Shown here one piece after another: positions 60,306 to 64,000 of a DNA stretch of 64,000 bases. The notes below the pieces were generated by a model that was not told where the DNA came from, did not search any database, and saw nothing but the letters and a program-made list of their open reading frames with translations. The first letter of the stretch is position 1. Every line of letters starts with the position of its first letter. The stretch comes from Bacteroidia bacterium. Its GTDB lineage: Bacteria > Bacteroidota > Bacteroidia > Bacteroidales > JAPLDU01. The stretch covers positions 28,891 through 92,890 of the forward strand of contig JAPLDU010000085.1 of assembly GCA_026391255.1 (NCBI GenBank), read 5' to 3'. Both the position numbers and the translations under genes were made by a program.

Positions 60306-60617
60306 GCTGTAACTTTCTTCCCGTGCTTTCCGTCATAAGTTCATAAAGTTTATAAAGTTCATAAAGTTGAAAGTTAGTGAGAACAAAGAAATAATCAATT
60401 AATAAGACTGTAGGTTTTCAGACTGAAGACTTTTAGGCATCAAGTGGAAGGCTAATAGTCGAACAGTCTACAACCTCAATAACAAAAGAGCTAAATAATT
60501 ACAAAGTCCAAAATATTTCGACATCTGGTAATTAGTTATATTTTAAAACTTTATGAACTTTATAAACTTTACAAACTTTAAACTTCTTAATGTTAAATCA
60601 TAAAAACGAATAAAAAA

Positions 60618-61505
60618 ATGAAACGTACAACATTATTGATCGCAGCAATTCTGATCACATTGGCTTTTACAGCAAACAGCCAGGTAAATGACGACGGGAA
60701 GAATAAACCGGATACCACCAGGATCAGGATTGGCAATAAAAAAATCATTATTATTGAAGATAAAAGTAAAACCGGAGATAAGGATGTGGTAATTGATGCA
60801 GATACCGTCAAAGAAATAATTATTGAAAAAGGCGATACCATCAACCCGGACCACAGGCACGGAAAAAGTTCAGGCAGGGAATTTGAAGGACACTGGCATG
60901 GTTTTGAGTTCGGACCTGATAATTATGTTAATAAAAGTGCAGAAATGGGTGGAGGTCAAGATAACTTAACTCTGAATCAGGGTAAATCCTGGGCATTCTA
61001 TCTGAACCTGTTGCAATACAGTATTCCCCTGGTAAAAAATAATTTCGGAATTGTCACCGGTCTTGGCCTGGAATGGAATAACTACAGTTTTGATAACAAT
61101 ATTTCATTAGTGCCAAACACCAAAACAGTCATGACTACAAACGATACATTGAATTATTCTAAAAACAAATTTCGTACTACATATCTTACATTACCCATAA
61201 TGCTTGAGTACCAGACATCCAGTGGCTCAGATAATAAAAAATTTTTTATAGGGGCTGGTTTGTTGTGTGGATTGAAACTGGGATCATCTACCAAACAGGA
61301 ATGGGGAAGCGGAAATACAGAACATGAGCTGATCGTGAGTGACGATTATAACCTGAACACATTCAGGTACGGGCTTACTGCCAGGATTGGCTACGGTCAC
61401 TGGGGACTGTTTGCAAATTATAATATCACCCCCCTTTTCAAAAGCAGTGCCTTACCGGACAATCTGTATCCTCTGACCATTGGGATCAAAGTGATCAATT
61501 TTTAG
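60618..61505 (+). CDS. Outer-membrane beta-barrel-like secreted protein
   Basis: 295 aa; signal peptide; LNLLQYSIPLVKNNFGIVTGLGLEWNNYSFD...; ends LTIGIKVINF. Confidence 0.75.
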   Translation: MKRTTLLIAAILITLAFTANSQVNDDGKNKPDTTRIRIGNKKIIIIEDKSKTGDKDVVIDADTVKEIIIEKGDTINPDHRHGKSSGREFEGHWHGFEFGPDNYVNKSAEMGGGQDNLTLNQGKSWAFYLNLLQYSIPLVKNNFGIVTGLGLEWNNYSFDNNISLVPNTKTVMTTNDTLNYSKNKFRTTYLTLPIMLEYQTSSGSDNKKFFIGAGLLCGLKLGSSTKQEWGSGNTEHELIVSDDYNLNTFRYGLTARIGYGHWGLFANYNITPLFKSSALPDNLYPLTIGIKVINF

Positions 61506-61542
61506 CTTTCTATTTACAGACTGTTTTAAAGTCAATGATACT

Positions 61543-61630
61543 GATTTAAGAACAAGGATTAACGATTTTAGATTTCAGATTATCAGTTACATCTAAAATC
61601 ATAATTCGTTAATCGATATTCTTAAATCAA
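61543..61630 (+). repeat. Palindromic intergenic repeat family D
   Basis: atttaagaacaaggattaacgattttagattt...taaaatcataattcgttaatcgatattcttaaatc. Confidence 0.65.
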
Positions 61631-61780
61631 AATAACTGAATTTTTGTACTAACAGAATTTAAATTTATAATGACTTCATGCGCTGCCCCGTCAGGTGCAG
61701 CATCTTTTTTTAATTATCAGGTAATCAGATTTTAATTAACCAAATTTTAATAGCTAACTAAAAATAATTATTCGTATTTT

Positions 61781-61788
61781 TACATTTG
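61781..61788 (+). promoter_or_regulatory. Bacteroidetes-type -7 element (TACATTTG)
   Basis: TAnnTTTG match 15 nt before the ATG of 61804. Confidence 0.4.
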
Positions 61789-61803
61789 TAAAATTGTCGA
61801 AAA

Positions 61804-62898
61804 ATGAAAAAATATTTTATCGTTATAATTTTAATGATCAGTGTGTTAACTCTAAAATCCCAGATTACCATTGATCAGAATGATATGCCCAATGTGAACG
61901 ATACATTCCGGATTGCCACAGCGGCGAATGCCGGTTCTGACCCATCGCTGACAGGAACAAACTATACCTGGGACTACTCCGCACTTACTCCGGCGAGCGA
62001 GACAGTTGATACATTTGTAAGTGTGATCAGTACTCCATGGACTTACCAGCTTGTATTCAATAATCCGTTTGGTCAGAACCAGGCTACCATCGCAAGGCCA
62101 CAGTCAATACCTTCATTACCATCATTGGGAACGATGCAAATTAGTATAACCAATGAATATGATTATTTCAAAGAGTCGTCAACCGAGTTCAAAAAAGAAG
62201 GATTTGGAGCAACCATCAACAGTGTTCCGATGCCCATCACCTATAATGCTCCTGAATTGTATTACAAATTCCCGATGCAGTACCAGACCACTTATTCTTC
62301 CATCAGCGCTTACAGTCTCAGTATTCCAAACTTAATTTATTTCGGCGAGAGCATCAACAAATCGAGTATTGTTGATGGCTGGGGCACTTTGAAACTACCC
62401 GGTGGTGATTTCAGCGTACTCAGGGTAAAATCAACTATTATTACTAATGATTCTGTTTATATTGACAGCCTTTCATTTGGTATGTCTTTGCCACCCAGGA
62501 CAACCACTCAATACGAATGGATGGCAAAGCTGAAGGGAATTCCTTTGCTTCAGGTCAACTCATCTAATTTGACCAATACTGCATATTACCGTGTGTTTCA
62601 GCAACCGCAAGGAATTGTGCAAGACAAGCCAGTGGATTTCAGCCTATCTGTTTATCCCAGTCCAGCCAGGAATAATTTCAGCATCGAATACACGCTGGCT
62701 TCATTATCTGATGTCAACCTGGAAATATTTGATGCCTCAGGCAGACGGGTTTATTCAAACCAGGAAATTAATATACCAGCCGGTAAACATTTTCTTCCCC
62801 TTGATAAAAAAACAGCGCTTCCCGGAAACGGGCTTTACTTAGTGAAACTAAGCGCCGGTGATCATATTTTGGTAAAAAGAATGCTGGTAGTTGAATAA
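61804..62898 (+). CDS. Secreted protein with T9SS C-terminal sorting domain
   Basis: 364 aa; signal peptide; C-terminal SVYPSPARNNFSIEYTLASLSDVNLEIFDASGRRVYS...GLYLVKLSAGDHILVKRMLVVE. Confidence 0.88.
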   Translation: MKKYFIVIILMISVLTLKSQITIDQNDMPNVNDTFRIATAANAGSDPSLTGTNYTWDYSALTPASETVDTFVSVISTPWTYQLVFNNPFGQNQATIARPQSIPSLPSLGTMQISITNEYDYFKESSTEFKKEGFGATINSVPMPITYNAPELYYKFPMQYQTTYSSISAYSLSIPNLIYFGESINKSSIVDGWGTLKLPGGDFSVLRVKSTIITNDSVYIDSLSFGMSLPPRTTTQYEWMAKLKGIPLLQVNSSNLTNTAYYRVFQQPQGIVQDKPVDFSLSVYPSPARNNFSIEYTLASLSDVNLEIFDASGRRVYSNQEINIPAGKHFLPLDKKTALPGNGLYLVKLSAGDHILVKRMLVVE

Positions 62899-62932
62899 AA
62901 TTCAGATTAAATTAACTTCTTAAACAACAGAT

Positions 62933-63694
62933 TTGAATCTTACCGGGAACAAAAAACTTTTTTTTGCTTCTGATGCACATTTCGGATTTCCGGGTTTTGA
63001 AGACAGCCTGGTCAGGGAAAAGCATTTTGTTGCATGGCTCAAATCTATTGAAGATCAGGCTGCAGAATTGTACCTGCTGGGGGATGTATTTGATTTCTGG
63101 TTTGAATATAAACGTGCCGTTCCCCGCGGATTTACGAGGCTATTGGGGACATTAGCCGGATTTTCAGACAAAGGTATTCCTGTTCATTTTTTTACAGGAA
63201 ATCATGATATCTGGGTATTTGATTATCTGCCGCAGGAAACGGGTGTTATAATGCACCGCGAACCTTACCGGATGGAATGCAATGGCAAAAAATTCTACCT
63301 GGCACACGGCGACAGCCTCGGGCCGGATGATAAGGTGTTTAAACGGCTGAGAAGGTTCTTCAATAATAAAACTGCACAATATTGGTTTGAAAAGATCCAT
63401 CCGGATATCGGGATCGGTCTTGCCCATCATTGGTCATATAACAGCCGGAATTCCCAGGGAAATGTGCCTGAATTCAGGGGTGAGAATGAATGGCTGATCA
63501 TCCATTCAAGAGAAGAACTTCAGAAAGAACATTTTGATTTCATGGTTTACGGCCACCGTCACGTTGCCATCGAGTATATGCTTACAGATAATACTAAGTT
63601 TGTCATCCTGGGCGACTGGATAAACCGGTTCAGCTATGGAGAATTTGACGGGATTGATCTTGTACTGAAAAATTGGCCGCTGGCAGGGAAATGA
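62933..63694 (+). CDS. lpxH: UDP-2,3-diacylglucosamine diphosphatase-like metallophosphoesterase (LpxH family)
   Basis: 253 aa; TTG start; FFASDAHFG, LYLLGDVFDFWFEYKRAVPRGF, FTGNHDIWVFDYLPQE, LAHGDSLG, DFMVYGHRHVAIEYML. Confidence 0.88.
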   Translation: MNLTGNKKLFFASDAHFGFPGFEDSLVREKHFVAWLKSIEDQAAELYLLGDVFDFWFEYKRAVPRGFTRLLGTLAGFSDKGIPVHFFTGNHDIWVFDYLPQETGVIMHREPYRMECNGKKFYLAHGDSLGPDDKVFKRLRRFFNNKTAQYWFEKIHPDIGIGLAHHWSYNSRNSQGNVPEFRGENEWLIIHSREELQKEHFDFMVYGHRHVAIEYMLTDNTKFVILGDWINRFSYGEFDGIDLVLKNWPLAGK

Positions 63695-63769
63695 TCTGAA
63701 ATAGTAATAAAAGTCAGGTAGCTATTTATCAAGTGTTTTGCAGTCCAACAATACAAATTAGAATTCACT

Positions 63770-63850
63770 CCAAAAAGGTACAAATCATAAAAGTTTCAAG
63801 GCAAAAGCCCTACAAATCAGCGACATTTCTAACCCCGGTCTTAAGGCCTA
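63770..63850 (+). repeat. Palindromic intergenic element, family E copy 2 (truncated)
   Basis: actccaaaaaggtacaaatcataaaagtttcaaggcaaaagcccta...aaccccggtcttaaggcc; compare 29300-29390. Confidence 0.6.
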
Positions 63851-64000
63851 CTCTTTATTCATAAGTCAGTATTATTCTGTTTATCAATTCTATATATCTC
63901 TCGTAATTTAATAATTATTCGCCCCCCGTTGCACAAGAGTCTCATGAGATTGCTCCGTAAAGTTCTTTTCTTCTTTTGCTTGTCCAAAAGAAGAAAAAAG

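Noticed and set aside
63955-64000. Full family A element at the right edge
   Set aside because: Only the cttttgcttgtccaaaag 5' block is visible before the window ends; cannot be assigned with confidence.

Overview
This window looks like chromosomal DNA from a Bacteroidota (Bacteroidetes) bacterium. The lineage call rests on type IX secretion (T9SS) C-terminal sorting domains, TAnnTTTG -7 promoter motifs and characteristic intergenic palindromic repeats. Recognisable housekeeping genes are lgt, a MazG-like pyrophosphohydrolase, metK, pgi, efp, an lpxD-like acyltransferase, queD, polA, rnr, cls, a split ATP synthase operon (atpB-E-F-H-A-G), mqnC and an lpxH-like phosphatase. Secreted proteins include an Fn3-like repeat protein running off the left edge, an SBBP-repeat protein, a PKD-repeat protein and OmpA/PD40. 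There are two ECF sigma/anti-sigma-like loci. No rRNA, tRNA, CRISPR array, phage or transposase was seen. The main second-look items are: (1) a run of co-oriented small genes at about 3.8-5.85 kb (isoprenylcysteine methyltransferase-like, PIN plus a 53-aa ORF, HicBA), separated by attC-like imperfect palindromes, resembling an integrase-less integron cassette array; (2) a DUF2281/PIN toxin-antitoxin pair inserted with 2-nt spacings between atpH and atpA; (3) a modular MITE-like element of about 430-510 bp with terminal inverted repeats and swappable internal hairpins; (4) one long coiled-coil gene split by a single in-frame TAG; (5) pervasive nested palindromic repeats and 7-bp-period tandem repeats between genes. 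All calls come from reading sequence and translations; no searches or folding were run.
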